A DNA stretch of 26,496 nt from Nitrospinaceae bacterium (GCA_029261675.1 JAJDBA010000218.1:1-26496); one strand, 5' to 3'. Shown: positions 1 through 8,753, counted from the stretch's first letter. Notes: generated by a model not told the origin, from the letters alone. Program-made: numbers and translations.

Positions 1-704
1 CCCAACCTCTTGTAAAAAAGAAGATCAAAAAAATTGCGGCTAAAAAAATAAAAAGACAAGCAAGGGAGCAGGTTGCGTCTCTACCTAAAAAACAAAAGAA
101 GGTAACGTTTCCTGCCACTCCGGAACCGAAAATTTTTGCAAACAGCGATTATTATTTCAACAGAGCAATATTTTATCAGCAATCCAAATCTTGGGATAAG
201 GCTTTGTCAAATTACTCTAAAGCGGCTGAGCTCAGCCCGGACAATGCTGATATTTACAATAATATGGGGGTTATTTACAAAGAGTTAAAAAAATATGACC
301 GTGCAATTGAAGAATTCCTGAGAGCTGTCTATTTGAATCCCAATTACGCAAAACCCTATAACAATATCGGCGTGGTATACTATGCGAAAGAAGAATTTTC
401 CAGCGCCATTCGAAATTATCAGAAAGCCATAAAGATAGATCCTCAGAATCTGGAGGCATTGAATAATCTTGCTGTGGTTTTTAAAAAGCTCGGTCAATTG
501 GAAAAGGCTGAGGCTATATTAAAGCAGGCATTGAAATTGGGTGCGAGCCACGCAGGGACCCATTATAATATGGCAGTTTTATACGAAGAAATTGGTAATA
601 AGAAGTCAGCCATCCATTTTTATCAGGAATTTGCAAAACTTGGATCAACCAGCCACCCTTCATTGGTTCAGGAAGTTAAAGAACATATAAAATCTTTAAG
701 ATAA
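1..704 (+). CDS. TPR repeat protein, 5' end outside window
   Basis: The frame is open from the left edge (first full codon at position 3) to a TAA at 702-704, so the start lies outside the window; a TTG at 204 sits inside the repeat region and is not a credible start. The first ~20 visible codons are very lysine/arginine rich, followed by a short linker and then at least four 34-residue TPR units. Typical TPR signatures are visible, such as NNMGVIYKELKKYDRAIEEF followed by a helix ending in NPNY. TPRs form protein-binding superhelices; the partner is unknown. It is followed after 39 nt by a DUF502 gene on the same strand and may share its transcript. Family assignment is secure; specific function is not known. 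Confidence 0.85.
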   Translation, partial: QPLVKKKIKKIAAKKIKRQAREQVASLPKKQKKVTFPATPEPKIFANSDYYFNRAIFYQQSKSWDKALSNYSKAAELSPDNADIYNNMGVIYKELKKYDRAIEEFLRAVYLNPNYAKPYNNIGVVYYAKEEFSSAIRNYQKAIKIDPQNLEALNNLAVVFKKLGQLEKAEAILKQALKLGASHAGTHYNMAVLYEEIGNKKSAIHFYQEFAKLGSTSHPSLVQEVKEHIKSLR

Positions 705-743
705 ATATCGAAATTCTCGCAAATTATATGTTGATTGAACGTA

Positions 744-1382
744 ATGTTTAAAAAAGCCCTAAAGAAAAATTTAATCGCGGGACTTCTGGTTACTGTGCCT
801 GCTGCATTGACATACATAATCTTATCGTTTGTCATTACCCGTGTTGATAAGGCAATGGAGCCTGTCATCGTTGGAGTTTTGGGGCCTCAGAACCTCAAAC
901 TAATGGATGAGTGGCATATTCCTGGTATGGGATTTTTATTCCTGGCTATTTTTATTTTTGGGGTGGGGTTTGTCGGAACCAACTTTATCGGGAAAAAAGT
1001 GGTTGCTCTAGGAGAGAGGGTTCTGCATAACATTCCGGTCGTCCGTGTCATATATGCCAGTATCAAAAAAGTAGTCGACACAGTTTCTTTAGCAGAAAAA
1101 TCCACCTTCGAGAAGATGGTTCTTATTACTTATCCAAGAGAACCCTTAAAAACTTTGGGGATTGTTTGTTGTGATACTCCGGGAGGGATCACTAATGGTG
1201 AAAAAATGCTGAATGTTTTTGTGCCGACATCGCCTAATCCGACCACCGGATTCCTTTTCATGTTGCCAGAAAAAGAAACCCAGCCACTTAAAATGTCAGT
1301 TGAGGAAGGTTTGAAAATGATTATTTCTTTTGGAATGACGCATCCAGCTGCAGAGGAAGAAGCGGATTCTAGTAAAGATTAA
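744..1382 (+). CDS. DUF502 family membrane protein
   Basis: A 212-aa protein with the DUF502 layout: a basic N-terminus (MFKKALKKN), a first membrane segment at about residues 10-32 (LIAGLLVTVPAALTYIILSF), a second at about 60-80 (FLFLAIFIFGVGFVGTNFIG), then a soluble domain with the family-typical stretches VVRVIYASIKKVVDT and NVFVPTSPNPTTGFL. The family is widespread in bacteria and has no established biochemical role. I chose ATG 744; an in-frame TTG at 735 would add three residues, and neither has a clear Shine-Dalgarno sequence. The gene ends 12 nt from the convergent stop of the motE-like gene, leaving no room for a separate terminator. Confidence 0.85.
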   Translation: MFKKALKKNLIAGLLVTVPAALTYIILSFVITRVDKAMEPVIVGVLGPQNLKLMDEWHIPGMGFLFLAIFIFGVGFVGTNFIGKKVVALGERVLHNIPVVRVIYASIKKVVDTVSLAEKSTFEKMVLITYPREPLKTLGIVCCDTPGGITNGEKMLNVFVPTSPNPTTGFLFMLPEKETQPLKMSVEEGLKMIISFGMTHPAAEEEADSSKD

Positions 1383-1394
1383 TTCTACCGCACC

Positions 1395-2051
1395 TTATTT
1401 TTTATCCTCGCTTTTCATCATTTTATTGTCTTTCATCATCATCTTATCGTCTTTCATTTTTTTTCCGGCGAGGGTTTCGCTAATTCGTTTGGCGACTTTC
1501 ACATCTAGTTTGCTGAGTACCTTGCCCGCGATCTTGCTTTTCATTCCTCCTACGATTTTCAGAGCTAGGTCGTCATCAATCGCTTCAATTAGACTAGCGG
1601 CCTCTTCAGGTTTCATACTGGAGTAAACTTTGATCAAGGCCTCCACATTTTCCTTTGTTTTCTCATCTTGCATTCCAAGTTGTTGTTTTGATTCTGAAAT
1701 GCCCTTTTCAATTTTTTCGAGATCCTTGCTGACCTTTGCTTCAATGGCTTTTATTCTGAGTTCTTTAATGCGCAATTCTTCTTCCCGGCGCTTCAGTTCG
1801 CGATTTTTTTTTTCAATCGTTTCAATCATTCGAAATGTTTCAGGGTTTACAGCAGGCATCTTGGTAGGAAGTTCTACCTTTTTTTCTTCTTCCAATATTG
1901 GTTCGTCTGTGGTGTTTCGTTTCTCTTCTGTCTTCCCATCAAGCATTTTGACCTGAGCGTAGGCGATACCTGTTTGCTGAGAATCAAAAGCTTTTCCAAC
2001 AAGAAAAGAAACGGCTGTTACTATAAAAATGAAAAAAATTTTATTTTTCAT
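1395..2051 (-). CDS. MotE/YlxF-like flagellar protein (MgtE_N-type domain)
   Basis: A 218-aa protein: an N-terminal membrane anchor or signal segment at about residues 4-20, a charged coiled coil at about 55-115 (KKNRELKRREEELRIKELR), and a C-terminal helical domain at about 125-190 (SSMKPEEAASLIEAIDDDLA) typical of the MgtE_N-like domain of MotE/YlxF proteins. MotE is known as a chaperone of the periplasmic motor protein MotC; genes of this type commonly follow fliJ. The start ATG at 2051 is preceded by AAGGA at good spacing and lies 1 nt after the fliJ stop, so the last place in the flgC-fliJ operon is clear. The final ~22 residues are an unusual Met/Lys/Asp-rich tail (KMKDDKMMMKDNKMMKSEDK). 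Equivalence to MotE rather than another MgtE_N flagellar protein is inference. Confidence 0.75.
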   Translation of the reverse strand: MKNKIFFIFIVTAVSFLVGKAFDSQQTGIAYAQVKMLDGKTEEKRNTTDEPILEEEKKVELPTKMPAVNPETFRMIETIEKKNRELKRREEELRIKELRIKAIEAKVSKDLEKIEKGISESKQQLGMQDEKTKENVEALIKVYSSMKPEEAASLIEAIDDDLALKIVGGMKSKIAGKVLSKLDVKVAKRISETLAGKKMKDDKMMMKDNKMMKSEDKK

Positions 2052-2052
2052 A

Positions 2053-2490
2053 TTAAAGTCCTTTTCTTCCCCATAAATTTGAAGCATTTTCATCTTGAAT
2101 GGCAAAGTCCTTTTTTTCTCGGAGTTTTCTTTCTTTCAATGTGTTGCGGTCCTTCAATATTTCCAGAGTCTTCCGTTTTCGCATTGCCTCAACCACCTCT
2201 TCGCGTTTTGCTTCAAGCTTGAGATTGATTTCTGAAATGATTGTGTCCTGTCGGGTTTTATGTACCTGAGTTCCACGAAAAAAATTATCATAAAGGATCA
2301 TTGTGTTGACATCAATGCCTTGTCGCTTTTTCTGGTTTAACTCTTCTTTTTTATTCTCCGTAACTTCCCGCATGAAGTTTTGGCTGTCCTTCTGCTTTTG
2401 GATCATGGCATTGATCTGCCCCATATCTCTTTGCAGTAGATCTTCTTTGTTTTTGTTCAGTCTGAGAATTGTTTCAAATCGAAAACTCAA
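2053..2490 (-). CDS. fliJ: Flagellar export protein FliJ
   Basis: A 145-aa, almost entirely helical, highly charged protein opening with FRFETILRLNKNKEDLLQRD, the usual FliJ N-terminus, and continuing as a long coiled coil. FliJ is the central stalk of the FliI ATPase ring in the flagellar type III export apparatus and also escorts export chaperones. Length is normal for the family (about 145 aa). The start is a TTG at 2488-2490, two nt after the fliI stop; no in-frame ATG is close by, so coupling to fliI translation probably supports this weak codon. It sits between fliI and the motE-like gene, the standard position. Confidence 0.9.
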   Translation of the reverse strand: MSFRFETILRLNKNKEDLLQRDMGQINAMIQKQKDSQNFMREVTENKKEELNQKKRQGIDVNTMILYDNFFRGTQVHKTRQDTIISEINLKLEAKREEVVEAMRKRKTLEILKDRNTLKERKLREKKDFAIQDENASNLWGRKGL

Positions 2491-2492
2491 TT

Positions 2493-3812
2493 TTAAGCCT
2501 CCATAATTCTTTTTAACTCATCCAGGCTAGCCCGCCAATCAAAGTTCTCGAACATTCCCTGTCTGAGATACGGAATCATTTGGTCATATTTATGGATGGC
2601 CATATCAATTTTAGGGTTACTTCCTTTAGTGTACGCGCCAATATTGATTAGGTCCTCTGCAGCTTTATAGGTCGCCAGAAAATCCTTAAACTTCATGGAA
2701 AATTCCTGATGCTCCTTGGTCACCACATCAATCATTAAACGGCTTACACTATTGAGAATGTCAATTGCGGGGTAGTGATTGTGCGCTGCCAATTCCCGAG
2801 TCAAAACAATATGCCCATCGAGAATAGCACGAACCGCATCGGAAATGGGTTCGCTCAAGTCATCTCCTTCAACTAAAACGGTATAGAGCCCTGTGATCGA
2901 TCCTTCGCTGGATGAAGTTCCGGCACGCTCTAGGAGTTTTGGTAGCATAGAAAAAACGGAAGGTGTAAAACCGCGGGTGGTTGGTGGTTCCCCAACTGAA
3001 AGACCAATTTCTCTTTGTGCCAGAGCGAAGCGAGTAACAGAATCCATCATCAACATCACATCCTGACCTTGATCTCTAAAATATTCTGCAATGGTAGTTG
3101 CTATGAATGCTCCGCGCAGCCTAACCAGAGGTGGCTGATCTGAAGCTGCTGCAATTATGATAGAACGTTTCAGTCCCTCTTCGCCTAGATTTTCATCGAT
3201 GAACTCCTTTACTTCCCTTCCTCTTTCTCCGATCAATGCGATCACATTTATATCAGCACTTGTATTTCTAGCGATCATTCCCATTAGAACCGATTTACCA
3301 ACGCCAGTTCCTGCCAGAATTCCTACTCTCTGCCCTTTGGCAAAAGAAAGAAGACCATTGATAGATTTAATTCCTACATCCAGAGGCTCCTTCAATCTTT
3401 TTCTTTCCAGCGGATTGATCGGTGTACCCATTAAAGGATATTCTGTAGTGGTAGGAATTGGACCTTTTCCATCTATAGGCAGTCCATTGCCATCAATGAT
3501 TCTGCCGATAAGAGCATTACCCACTTTAAAAGTAGGGTACTCCTCCATCGATTCAATAATGCTACCGGGCTCGATACCAATGATATCTCCTAGTGGCATG
3601 AGCAAAGTACTTTTATCTCGAAACCCTACAACCTGAGCCTGAATAGGCGGTCGGTTATTGGGATAAATGGTACAAATGCTTCCAACCGAAACAGCAGGAC
3701 CATCTCCTTCGAGAACCAGACCAATAATACGATTGACGCGCCCGGTTTTTTTGACAAAGTCCGTTTTTTCTATGAAGGAACTGTATTTTTTTAAATCAAT
3801 AGTTGCTTCCAT
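2493..3812 (-). CDS. fliI: Flagellum-specific ATPase FliI
   Basis: A 439-aa protein (normal length) of the F1-ATPase beta-like family that powers or gates flagellar type III export on the cytoplasmic side. Visible motifs are the Walker A loop GILAGTGVGKS at about residues 164-174, GERGREV at about 195-201, and Walker B DVMLMMD at about 251-257 followed by SVTRFALAQREIGLS. The open frame extends further upstream into fliH, but ATG 3812 (MEATIDLKKY) is chosen because AGGA precedes it by about 8 nt and it lies just 4 nt after the fliH stop. FliH and FliJ, its direct partners, are its neighbours. Confidence 0.95.
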   Translation of the reverse strand: MEATIDLKKYSSFIEKTDFVKKTGRVNRIIGLVLEGDGPAVSVGSICTIYPNNRPPIQAQVVGFRDKSTLLMPLGDIIGIEPGSIIESMEEYPTFKVGNALIGRIIDGNGLPIDGKGPIPTTTEYPLMGTPINPLERKRLKEPLDVGIKSINGLLSFAKGQRVGILAGTGVGKSVLMGMIARNTSADINVIALIGERGREVKEFIDENLGEEGLKRSIIIAAASDQPPLVRLRGAFIATTIAEYFRDQGQDVMLMMDSVTRFALAQREIGLSVGEPPTTRGFTPSVFSMLPKLLERAGTSSSEGSITGLYTVLVEGDDLSEPISDAVRAILDGHIVLTRELAAHNHYPAIDILNSVSRLMIDVVTKEHQEFSMKFKDFLATYKAAEDLINIGAYTKGSNPKIDMAIHKYDQMIPYLRQGMFENFDWRASLDELKRIMEA

Positions 3813-3816
3813 TTTC

Positions 3817-4731
3817 TTAATCCTGGCTTTCTTTAAAGTCGTCGCTATCTGATTCTTCTTCCGGTGATTGATCGTCCTGAATCTCCGGTTCTTCAACTAC
3901 GGGTTCTTCGTCAACTGGTGGTACTTCAATAACCGAAGCCTCGGAAGCTGCAATCAAGTTATCCGGTTGTGCTGGAGCAAGGTTAAGAATACGGTCAATC
4001 TGTTCTTCCAGTTTTTCAATTCGCGCATCAATCACACCAAAATTAGTTTCGACAACACAACCCCCACGCGCGATTCCAGAATGTGCGACAAAGGTGATAT
4101 TTTTTATTTCACTGAACGTATGGTGCAATTCAGGTCGAAAACTTTCAGCGTATTCCTTGTCGGTGGGATGGATTTTAATAACCATGGACTCCCGATCCAA
4201 AACAGACTGGACCGCCAGTCGAATCATATCCTGAACGGCATCCTCGCGTGTAGAAAATTCAAAGTGGATGACTTTCTTGGTAAGGGCGATGACCATTTCA
4301 ATCATTTCCCTTTCAAGCTTGTCATACATCTCCTTTCGGAATCCTGATAATTCTTCAACCAATTTTTGGGTACTTTCCAAAACGGGACTGAATTCTTCTT
4401 TGGCGGCTTCTTTTCCTTTATTAAATCCTCCCTCGAAACCTGTATCATATCCCTGTTTCCTGGCATTCGTTTTAAGCTCGCCGACCTGCTTTTTTGCCTT
4501 GTCCATAGCATCTTGAAGCAATTGCATCACACCCACTTTTGCTTTGTCTACATTTGATTGGTCGAAGTTTCGAGCTTGTTCAGAATCGTATGCGAAACCT
4601 CGCCGAATAGATGGGTTCTGGATCGTCAATTCATCGAATTGAAAGGAACGCTCTTCTGAAATTGCAGCAGTTTCCTTTGCACCTTTTGGCTGCAGGTCAC
4701 TGGCTATAAATTGTTCGCGTATATCAGACAA
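3817..4731 (-). CDS. fliH: Flagellar assembly protein FliH, with acidic C-terminal tail
   Basis: About 304 aa. FliH binds FliI and regulates its ATPase and its docking to the export gate. The central and C-terminal parts show the family pattern: a coiled region with Gly-spaced repeats (GYDTGFEGGFNKGKEAAKEE), then the FliH/HrpE-type domain (MVIALTKKVIHFEF and later GGCVVETNFGVIDARIEKLE). I place the start at TTG 4729-4731 because GAGGTG lies 6-7 nt upstream; a GTG at 4738-4740 is possible but too close to that Shine-Dalgarno. Either start overlaps the fliG stop (8 or 17 nt). Unusual: about 40 residues of Glu/Asp/Pro-rich sequence follow the normal end of the domain. Confidence 0.88.
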   Translation of the reverse strand: MSDIREQFIASDLQPKGAKETAAISEERSFQFDELTIQNPSIRRGFAYDSEQARNFDQSNVDKAKVGVMQLLQDAMDKAKKQVGELKTNARKQGYDTGFEGGFNKGKEAAKEEFSPVLESTQKLVEELSGFRKEMYDKLEREMIEMVIALTKKVIHFEFSTREDAVQDMIRLAVQSVLDRESMVIKIHPTDKEYAESFRPELHHTFSEIKNITFVAHSGIARGGCVVETNFGVIDARIEKLEEQIDRILNLAPAQPDNLIAASEASVIEVPPVDEEPVVEEPEIQDDQSPEEESDSDDFKESQD

Positions 4732-5728
4732 GGGCTTCACCTCGACCCATCACAATAGCTCCAGACTCTTCAAGATGCTTGCAGATGGAAACAATCTTTT
4801 GTTGTGCTTTTTCGACCGCGCTTATTTTAGTTGGCCCAAGCAGCTCCAAGTCTTCTTGCAACATATGTGCAGCACGATCAGACATGTTAGAAAGTATTTT
4901 TATTTTTAGTTCATCAGACGCAGTCTTAAGAGCAACTAGTAAATCCTCACTACTGACATCTCTTAATATAAGTCGGATACCTTCATCCTCAACTTTCTGA
5001 ATATCTTCAAATGTAAACCTCAGTTCGCGAATTTCATTTGCCATATCCGGGTCGATCTCTTCCATGGAAGAGAGGATCATAGTTTCCGTGGCTCTATCCA
5101 TAGCACCCATCAATCTGGCGGCAACTGTTTTCCCGCCTAACTTGTTTCCAGAAATAGTTCCAGAATATTTAAACTCTGTTTGTAGGGCATCATCCAGTTC
5201 TCTTAGAACTTGTGGGGAAACTCTTTCCAGAGTGGCCAATCGGTGGACAATTTCCATTCGTTTGCTTTCAGATACTTTTTTTACAGTCTGGCTGGCCACG
5301 TCCGGTTCCAAATGCGCTAGAATAATTGCAGCCGTTTGTGGATGCTCATTTTCAATGAAACCAGCGATAACTTCAGGTTCAAGAAGGCGAATCGTCTCCA
5401 GGCCGCCACCTATTTCTTCACCCGGCGAAGTTATATTGTCTAATATTTCTGTTGCCTTGATAGGGTCCAATGCCTGATGCAGCGCAGACTTAAGGAAATC
5501 CGTCCCAGCTTTTCCCAAACCGGATGTCCCCGATTCCAGTAGATTATAAAAATCTTTATTGACCGAGTCCATTACCTTCATATCAACATTTCCTAGGGAT
5601 GACATGTAATTACCGATGGTTTGAATTTCCCGCTCATCCATGTTTGCCAGAACCTGGGCGGCTTTTTCTTCTCCAAGGTTCATCAATAGTATAGCGGCTT
5701 TTTCTGCACCTAAAAACTTTCTACTCAT
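4724..5728 (-). CDS. fliG: Flagellar motor switch protein FliG
   Basis: A 334-aa protein of normal length. FliG forms the rotor ring between FliF and FliM and carries the charged surface that receives torque from the stator. The N-terminal FliF-binding domain begins FLGAEKAAILLMNLGEEKAA, the middle domain has the conserved EHPQT motif at about residues 128-132, and the C-terminal torque domain has charged residues in NEIRELRFTFEDIQKVED and the stretch RLILRDVSSEDLLVALK. Start ATG 5728 lies 20 nt after the fliF stop. Its 3' end overlaps fliH. Confidence 0.95.
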   Translation of the reverse strand: MSRKFLGAEKAAILLMNLGEEKAAQVLANMDEREIQTIGNYMSSLGNVDMKVMDSVNKDFYNLLESGTSGLGKAGTDFLKSALHQALDPIKATEILDNITSPGEEIGGGLETIRLLEPEVIAGFIENEHPQTAAIILAHLEPDVASQTVKKVSESKRMEIVHRLATLERVSPQVLRELDDALQTEFKYSGTISGNKLGGKTVAARLMGAMDRATETMILSSMEEIDPDMANEIRELRFTFEDIQKVEDEGIRLILRDVSSEDLLVALKTASDELKIKILSNMSDRAAHMLQEDLELLGPTKISAVEKAQQKIVSICKHLEESGAIVMGRGEALV

Positions 5729-5748
5729 AATTTTCCAAGCCTCAATTG

Positions 5749-7341
5749 TTATTTAGCAGCAGGGTCTTTTTCTCGCATCCATTTTCGGATAACACCCGCT
5801 GTGTATTTTGGATCATTGGTGACAAACTCAGTTACCGATTCTCTGATATGGGCCGCTTCCGTGGCCATTTCAGTGAGTCTTCTTTTCTCTTCATCCACTG
5901 CGTCAATATCAGCTGCTCCCAAGTGTTCGGTTTCAGGGACAACTTCAACTGTTGTCGTCATCCAGGTAATGATTGGGCGAATGACTCGGGTAAAGAACAT
6001 GATGAGGAAAATTAATCCTACCAACAGTTTACCGCCTTCCATTGCCAGGTCAATCTGCTCTGCGCGTTCAATTGCCGCTTTTTCTTTATCCAATTGTGAA
6101 TGGTCAAATTGAATATTCTCAACCTGAACAACATCGCCGCGCTCTGCGTCGTAACCCACAGCCGATTGAACCATTTGCAGATATTTTGCCATCTCTTCTG
6201 GAGTACGAGGTTGGTACTCAGCTGGATCGCCAACCATAGTTCCATCAATCATCACGGCAACACTTAGTTTAGCAACTTCACCGACGGGTTTAGAAACCCT
6301 TCGAACGACTTTGTTGATTTCGTAATTAAAAACAGCATTAGATTTATTTCTCTGCGCTGCTTGACCGATTCCGCTTCCTGCATCCTCTCCAGATGGGACG
6401 AGAGCCTGGACTCCAGGGATTCCTCCCGGAGGGATAGCACCTACAGAGTTTTCAGAAATTTGGTTTTCGCTTCGTACCACTTGTGAATCCGGATCAAAAA
6501 TTTCTTCGGTTCGTTCAACCTGTTCAAAATCCAAGTCCGTGGATATTTTGGCGATTACTTTTCCAGGCCCTAAAGCGTCTTCCAACATCTTTATAACCTT
6601 TGCTTGTAATTCTTTTTGAACGCGTAGTTTATGTTTGAAATTAGAAGCGGACATCATGGCCCCTTCTGAGAGTTCTTTGCCACCGGACAAAAGATTTCCC
6701 TTCACGTCAACGATAACCACGTTGGAGGCTTCGATGCTCCCAACACTGGCAGAAACCAAATGCACAATTCCCTGTATCTGTTCTTCTGAAAGAGACTGCC
6801 CAGATTTAAGTTTCAAAGTTATAGAGGCTTTACCTTTTGGTTTTTCTTTTCGGAAAAGATTGTCCTTAGGAATAACAAGATGAACTCGAACCTGGGCAAC
6901 GGCATCCAAGGTTTTGATTGTGCGTGTCAACTCACCTTGAAGAGCACGTTGGAAATTTAGTTTTTGAATAAAATCTGTCATCCCCAGAGGAGTGTCCTCA
7001 AACATTTCCAGTCCAACATCAGAACCTTCAGGTAGCCCTTCGCCAGCAAGTTGTAAACGGGTTTCGTGAATCATGTTCGAAGCGACACGAATGGTACGTC
7101 CACCATTCGAAATCTCATAAGGAATTTTCTGGGTTTTCAATTTTTCTACAATTGCCCCAGCATCTTCTTGTGAAAGGTTCGCATACAAAAGTTGAAAATC
7201 AGGTGCCTTCAGCCATAAAGACATCACAAGTAGCGATGCCAAAGCCAAGGCTACCAAGGAAAGTGCTGCAACTTTTTTACCTTGGGAAAGTTCGTTAAAC
7301 CGTTCGCCGAGTTGTCCTAAGAAATCCTGAAAGTTATCCAT
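5749..7341 (-). CDS. fliF: Flagellar MS-ring protein FliF
   Basis: A 530-aa protein, typical FliF length. It forms the inner-membrane MS ring on which the rotor and export gate assemble. Two membrane segments are visible, at about residues 24-44 (VAALSLVALALASLLVMSLW) and about 440-460 (LLVGLIFLIMFFTRVIRPII). Between them is the periplasmic ring-building region with family sequence such as GGRTIRVASNMIHETRLQLA, GLPEGSDVGLEMFEDTPLG and RVHLVIPKDNLFRKEKP. The C-terminal FliG-binding tail ends TAGVIRKWMREKD. Start ATG 7341 has no strong Shine-Dalgarno and lies 36 nt after the flgC stop, leaving no space for fliE, which often sits here. Confidence 0.95.
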   Translation of the reverse strand: MDNFQDFLGQLGERFNELSQGKKVAALSLVALALASLLVMSLWLKAPDFQLLYANLSQEDAGAIVEKLKTQKIPYEISNGGRTIRVASNMIHETRLQLAGEGLPEGSDVGLEMFEDTPLGMTDFIQKLNFQRALQGELTRTIKTLDAVAQVRVHLVIPKDNLFRKEKPKGKASITLKLKSGQSLSEEQIQGIVHLVSASVGSIEASNVVIVDVKGNLLSGGKELSEGAMMSASNFKHKLRVQKELQAKVIKMLEDALGPGKVIAKISTDLDFEQVERTEEIFDPDSQVVRSENQISENSVGAIPPGGIPGVQALVPSGEDAGSGIGQAAQRNKSNAVFNYEINKVVRRVSKPVGEVAKLSVAVMIDGTMVGDPAEYQPRTPEEMAKYLQMVQSAVGYDAERGDVVQVENIQFDHSQLDKEKAAIERAEQIDLAMEGGKLLVGLIFLIMFFTRVIRPIITWMTTTVEVVPETEHLGAADIDAVDEEKRRLTEMATEAAHIRESVTEFVTNDPKYTAGVIRKWMREKDPAAK

Positions 7342-7377
7342 GGGAATTTAGTTTTTGTGGTTTATATTATTTTTTTA

Positions 7378-7815
7378 TTATCGACCCAGATCAATGGCTC
7401 TTGTGGCCATTGCCTTGGACGCGTTGATTGCTGTTACATTTGCTTCAAATGATCTTTGCGTGGTAACCATGTTTACCATCTCTTTCATTGGGTCTACATT
7501 TGGCATGGCCACATATCCCAGATCATTTGCATCTGGATGTTTTGGGTTATAAACCAGCCGTGGTTCTGTTTGATCTTCTACGACTTCCGTAATTTGTGGT
7601 TTTGTTAGTCGATCCCCCAACTGGTTTTTAAAAATACTTCCGAATTCACTTTCCATAGGAACTGCGGTCACCAAAATGTCTTTCCTGCGGTAAGGTCCAC
7701 CTTCCGGAGTTCGGGTAGTTTCGAGGTTAGCAAGATTGCTGGAAATCGCTTCCATGCGCTTTCTTTGCACATTCAATCCCGATGAACTGATTTTCATGTT
7801 GGTGAGAAAATCCAT
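7378..7815 (-). CDS. flgC: Flagellar proximal rod protein FlgC
   Basis: A 145-aa rod protein of normal length. The N-terminal helix MKISSSGLNVQRKRMEAISS with SNLANLETTRTPEGGPYRRK is the flagellar rod/hook family signature, and the C-terminal helix MVNMVTTQRSFEANVTAINA is the partner D0 helix. FlgC forms part of the proximal rod and is exported through the flagellar type III system. ATG 7815 is preceded by purine-rich AAGGGTAGGA. It is the first gene of the operon: upstream is a 449-bp gene-free stretch holding a sigma-54-type promoter. The usual partner flgB is not upstream. Confidence 0.93.
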   Translation of the reverse strand: MDFLTNMKISSSGLNVQRKRMEAISSNLANLETTRTPEGGPYRRKDILVTAVPMESEFGSIFKNQLGDRLTKPQITEVVEDQTEPRLVYNPKHPDANDLGYVAMPNVDPMKEMVNMVTTQRSFEANVTAINASKAMATRAIDLGR

Positions 7816-8264
7816 GATCCTACCCTTCCTTGAAAAGTTAAACTTAAGTTATTAATAAAACCCGTAACTAGAGGCGGTTTGGTCTTAAGTTAGCAAGTTC
7901 CATACCATTATTTAAATAGACTGCCAGGGAAGGGAAAAACCGCATAAAATCTTTTATTTATAAAGACTTATGCTGACGAGGAGGAGAAGGAAGAGTTGGG
8001 AGAAATAGGGTAGAGAGGAAGTTTTTCCGTCATATTTTTGGCTTTCAGGGAGGTTATCGCCTTATTTCCAAATGTTAATACTCAGCTCACTATTTTGCAA
8101 AACTTTAAGAGATATTGATTTTAGAAATGGCTATTGAAGATTGCATAATGGATGTGGAAAAAACGAAACCTTTATTATTTGATTGCTAATCGCGAAGCTA
8201 AATTTTATTTATTCAGGATTTTAAACATATCCAATTAATACTTTAAAAGCTTTTCTATTAAGAG
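7816..8264. other. Gene-free stretch upstream of flgC
   Basis: No convincing gene is seen in 449 bp. It holds the sigma-54-type promoter of flgC (7892-7907), a perfect AT-rich dyad ATAAAA-TC-TTTTAT at 7944-7957, and a purine-rich tract at about 7978-8021 with few pyrimidines on the plus strand. The last two lie about 40-130 bp upstream of the promoter, where sigma-54 activators usually bind, but no specific operator can be named. The rest is AT-rich with nothing recognisable. Confidence 0.5.
7892..7907 (-). promoter_or_regulatory. Sigma-54-type promoter of the flgC-fliFGHIJ operon
   Basis: On the minus strand the sequence reads TGGTATGGAACTTGCT: a GG and a GC separated by exactly 10 nt, with a full TTGCT -12 element and two mismatches in the -24 element (consensus TGGCAC). 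It lies 77-92 nt upstream of the flgC ATG, giving a leader of about 65 nt. Flagellar rod and MS-ring operons are sigma-54 dependent in many bacteria with FleQ/FlrA-type regulators, and two such activators are encoded in this window. Confidence 0.6.
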
Positions 8265-8753
8265 TTATCCCTTAACAATACTTTTTCCACTCAAATGCAC
8301 TACGTAATTTTCATCATTTCTCCTTAGCAAGGGGGGAATGTTTTTTTCAATGTTATCAGACGAAGAAATATTTTCTTGAGGCCTTGGCAAATGTGTTCGA
8401 GTTAGAGGCAATACTGACACACGGTCTCCATTCTTCCAGGGTTCGGGGTTACCGACTTTTCGTTCGACGGCAATCACCATAATATGATGACTCTCCGTAT
8501 TCCATCGAGTGTCATGTTTTCGATTTTCACTCTTACGACGTTCCGGCTCCATGAATTTAGTGAGATTTTTACGGCGTTCCATCATACGCGTATCCCTTAC
8601 TCTCAAAACAACACCTTCGGTGGGTTGGAAAGAGCGAGATCTTTGAGCCCCCAAACCTCCGTTTACTGGAAGAGTCCAATAGGGTGAATTAATTCGGCTT
8701 ACTTGGTTTTCTGGACCTGATTCTTTATTTTGATCTATCGGCGAAATTAGCAT
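8265..8753 (-). CDS. Hypothetical protein with basic centre
   Basis: A 162-aa protein I do not recognise. It has no signal peptide or membrane segment. The centre is strongly basic, with two similar motifs, MMERRKNLTKFMEP and PERRKSENRKHDTRW, resembling the basic stretches that precede PilZ domains, but no clear PilZ core follows. The C-terminus is IVKG. It lies alone between the flagellar operon and divergent fhs. ATG 8753 is preceded at 3 nt by a run of nine G that probably serves as a poor ribosome-binding site. That this is a real gene is supported by its length and the isolated position; function unknown. Confidence 0.55.
   Translation of the reverse strand: MLISPIDQNKESGPENQVSRINSPYWTLPVNGGLGAQRSRSFQPTEGVVLRVRDTRMMERRKNLTKFMEPERRKSENRKHDTRWNTESHHIMVIAVERKVGNPEPWKNGDRVSVLPLTRTHLPRPQENISSSDNIEKNIPPLLRRNDENYVVHLSGKSIVKG

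Noticed and set aside
3157..3636. Long plus-strand open frame antisense to fliI
   Set aside because: It is a shadow of the fliI coding frame, with no start signal and no recognisable protein.
7971..8009. Small basic ORF MLTRRRRKSWEK upstream of flgC on the plus strand
   Set aside because: No ribosome-binding site; the Arg run is a by-product of the purine-rich tract.
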